Positions 5,775 to 6,878 of a stretch of DNA of 6,878 nt are shown here, piece by piece. Position 1 is the first letter of the stretch. The number at the start of each line of letters is the position of its first letter. This DNA is from SOKG01 sp964502665 (GTDB lineage: Bacteria; Chloroflexota; Dehalococcoidia; SZUA-161). The DNA lies in assembly GCA_964502665.1 (NCBI GenBank), contig CAZCXP010000136.1, positions 1-6,878 on the forward strand, written 5' to 3'. Below the pieces are notes generated by a model. The model was not told the origin of the DNA and did no database searches. It saw nothing but the letters and a program-made list of their open reading frames with translations. Position numbers and translations under genes: made by a program.

Positions 5775-6250
5775 CGGCCAACATCAGACCTATGGCTGCT
5801 GGGGACAAACCGGCTGTAATGAAGATACTGCGACATACACCGGAGTTCAAGCCAGCCGAAGTGGTTGTCGCAGAGGAGGTAATAGACGGCTACCTACGTG
5901 ATCCAGCCGGGTCGGGCTACTATGTCATTGTGGCGGAGGACGGCGGGCATGTTGTGGGCTATCTGGCCTACGGCCCCACTCCTCTAACCGAGGGAACCTG
6001 GGACTTATACTGGGCAGCGGTTGTTCCCCAAAAGCGTGGGCGGGGTATAGGAAAGTCTCTGGTTGCCTTCGCTGAGCGCGAGATCGTGGAGGCCCGGGGA
6101 AGACTGGCGCTAATTGAGACATCATCCAGGCAAGAATATGAGAATACGAGGCGTTTTCACCAATCACAAGGCTACGAATTGGCTTGCCGGATTGCCGACT
6201 TCTATAGTCCTGGTGATGATAAAGTCATCTTTATGAAGAGACTTTGTTAG
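5771..6250 (+). CDS. GNAT family N-acetyltransferase
   Basis: This encodes a 159-aa single-domain GNAT enzyme that transfers acetyl from acetyl-CoA to an amine. Residues 3-8 (ANIRPM) form beta1 and 58-67 (GGHVVGYLAY) form the beta2-3 region. VVPQKRGRGIGKSL (84-97) is the acetyl-CoA pyrophosphate-binding motif, followed by RLALIETSS (111-119) and the late FHQSQGYE (129-136). The ending FYSPGDDKVIFMKRL (144-158) is common in a GNAT subgroup. The ATG at 5771 overlaps the previous stop as ATGA, and GGAGG (5758-5762) lies 8 nt upstream. It is shorter than the beta-lysine N6-acetyltransferase AblB as I recall it, so it may instead acetylate the ligated product. It closes the operon; I see no clear terminator in 6251-6404. 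Confidence 0.88.
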   Translation: MTANIRPMAAGDKPAVMKILRHTPEFKPAEVVVAEEVIDGYLRDPAGSGYYVIVAEDGGHVVGYLAYGPTPLTEGTWDLYWAAVVPQKRGRGIGKSLVAFAEREIVEARGRLALIETSSRQEYENTRRFHQSQGYELACRIADFYSPGDDKVIFMKRLC

Positions 6251-6381
6251 AAACGTGTGATTTACAGCAAGAAATATAGTCCCGTTCTCCATCCCAGAAA
6301 AAGGCAAAGGATATGTCGGTGCGTTGTGAGGTTTGACCACCCAATTGTGCTAGCAGCGACCAAGCTCGGCGAACAAAACGC

Positions 6382-6409
6382 ATCACATAGAAATCACATA
6401 CACATCACC
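6382..6409. repeat. Three 11-bp-phased ATCAC repeats
   Basis: ATCACATA begins at 6382 and 6393, and a partial copy, ATCACC, begins at 6404, each exactly 11 bp apart. The third copy overlaps the stop codon of the GYD gene. Spacing near one helical turn would place all copies on the same DNA face. They could be a protein-binding site or a chance short repeat in the convergent spacer. Confidence 0.4.
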
Positions 6410-6689
6410 CAAATTGCAAAAAGGACAGCGGAAGTCCGGCATAGTTCCTCATCAGCTCATTATCTATGGGCAGGGTTCTTAGGCGGCGGTTGTGACCTGC
6501 AGTGACTTTCTCGTCGGGAGCTTCGTAAAGTAACATCAGGTCATATGGCCCCAATGTTGCGTATGCACCAATTGTCTTGATTCCCATTTGTGCAACCATC
6601 TTAATCCCTTCATTGTACGCCTTTTCAGGGTCACCAATGCCGCCTAGTCCTTGCGATATGAACTTGACTAGTGTTGCATACGTAGGCAT
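6405..6689 (-). CDS. GYD-domain protein, apparently shortened distal half
   Basis: This encodes a 94-aa soluble protein of the GYD family, small ferredoxin-like-fold proteins named for a Gly-Tyr-Asp motif; the biochemical role is unknown. MPTYATLVKFISQGL forms strand 1, DPEKAYNEGIKMVAQMG the first helix, and IKTIGAYATLGPYDLMLLYE (38-57) the core. The family Gly-Tyr-Asp appears here as G47-P48-Y49-D50. After EAPDE (56-60), family members as I recall them have about 16-18 residues before the conserved RT-L strand; here there are about 10. The second helix therefore seems shortened by an in-frame deletion or a local pair of frameshifts. The last seven residues (LSFLQFG) also look like an added tail. 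The start is the ATG at 6687-6689, preceded by AAAGGAGGTG (plus-strand 6695-6704); a GTG 18 nt further upstream would sit on that ribosome binding site. Confidence 0.75.
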   Translation of the reverse strand: MPTYATLVKFISQGLGGIGDPEKAYNEGIKMVAQMGIKTIGAYATLGPYDLMLLYEAPDEKVTAGHNRRLRTLPIDNELMRNYAGLPLSFLQFG

Positions 6690-6694
6690 CAAAC

Positions 6695-6704
6695 CACCTC
6701 CTTT
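6695..6704 (-). promoter_or_regulatory. Strong Shine-Dalgarno site of the GYD gene
   Basis: On the minus strand AAAGGAGGTG is a full complement to the 16S rRNA 3' tail, 5 nt before ATG. It decides the start at 6689 over the in-frame GTG at 6707, which overlaps it. Confidence 0.7.
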
Positions 6705-6822
6705 CACCTGTGCCTCACCCCCTCACTTTCCCACCGGTTTCTGCTCACAGGTTGTAGCTTGAGTTTGGTCCTTCTCTTGAGACCTTGCCAATCCCAAATA
6801 GATATGAACCTCTGTAGCTGCG

Positions 6823-6841
6823 ACCACGGAGACGCCGTGGT
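6823..6841. promoter_or_regulatory. 7-bp perfect stem-loop next to a promoter
   Basis: ACCACGG (6823-6829) pairs with CCGTGGT (6835-6841) around a 5-nt loop. An outer AGCT (6816-6819) and AGCT (6845-6848) could extend the stem beyond a 3-by-3 internal loop. No T-run follows on either strand, so a terminator is unlikely. As DNA it would be an inverted-repeat operator just upstream of the -10 at 6868; as minus-strand RNA it would lie far upstream of the GYD gene. Its role is not resolved. Confidence 0.45.
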
Positions 6842-6844
6842 AGT

Positions 6845-6873
6845 AGCTTGGATTAGATATCCCATGATATAAT
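6845..6873 (+). promoter_or_regulatory. Extended -10 promoter directed out of the window
   Basis: TGATATAAT at 6865-6873 contains the consensus -10 TATAAT (6868-6873) preceded by the extended TG-N element. The -35 at the 17-nt position (AGCTTG, 6845-6850) is poor, as is usual for extended -10 promoters. Transcription would start just past the window edge and serve a plus-strand gene that is not visible here. Confidence 0.45.
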
Positions 6874-6878
6874 GGCAA

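Noticed and set aside
6251..6404. Intrinsic terminator between the operon and the convergent GYD gene
   Set aside because: I looked for a GC-rich stem followed by a T-run on either strand and found none.
6257..6505. Plus-strand open frame of 82 codons after the GNAT gene
   Set aside because: It has no ribosome binding site and a composition rich in His, Arg and Ser, and it runs antisense into the recognisable GYD gene.

Overview
The window looks like bacterial chromosomal DNA with moderate GC, sigma70-type promoters and strong Shine-Dalgarno sites. Several small proteins (the winged-helix regulator at 62-367, the GYD protein at 6405-6689, the Cys-cluster protein at 1771-2355) resemble families I associate with Dehalococcoidia and related Chloroflexota. 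That assignment is from memory of family style and is tentative. There is no rRNA, tRNA, CRISPR array or transposase.

Left part (1-2355): a minus-strand winged-helix regulator (62-367) diverges from a run of four small plus-strand genes (576-911, 951-1412, 1465-1752, 1771-2355). The divergent spacer carries a near-consensus promoter, TTGACA-17-TATACT, overlapped by two small inverted repeats. It is followed by a roughly 120-nt leader with a perfect 10-bp stem-loop. The four genes encode a second winged-helix-like protein, two proteins I cannot name, and a YkgJ/DUF3109-like cysteine-cluster protein.

Central part (2451-6250): this is the most interesting section, a tight four-gene operon. It encodes a lysine 2,3-aminomutase-type radical SAM enzyme, two tandem 334-aa ATP-grasp ligases of the D-Ala-D-Ala ligase type, and a GNAT acetyltransferase. 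Successive genes overlap by 29, 16 and 4 nt, which points to coordinated, probably coupled translation. The aminomutase keeps every catalytic and lysine-recognition residue I can check against the clostridial enzyme. The simplest reading is: lysine to beta-lysine, then one or two ATP-dependent amide couplings, then N-acetylation. The product would be a small acetylated beta-lysine-containing peptide or conjugate, perhaps a compatible solute or secondary metabolite. The product is inferred, not shown.

Right part (6251-6878): a minus-strand GYD-domain gene (6405-6689) lies convergent to the operon. It has a perfect Shine-Dalgarno site and an apparently shortened distal half. Three 11-bp-phased ATCAC repeats sit at its 3' end. 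The window closes with a 7-bp stem-loop and an extended -10 promoter directed rightward, out of the window.
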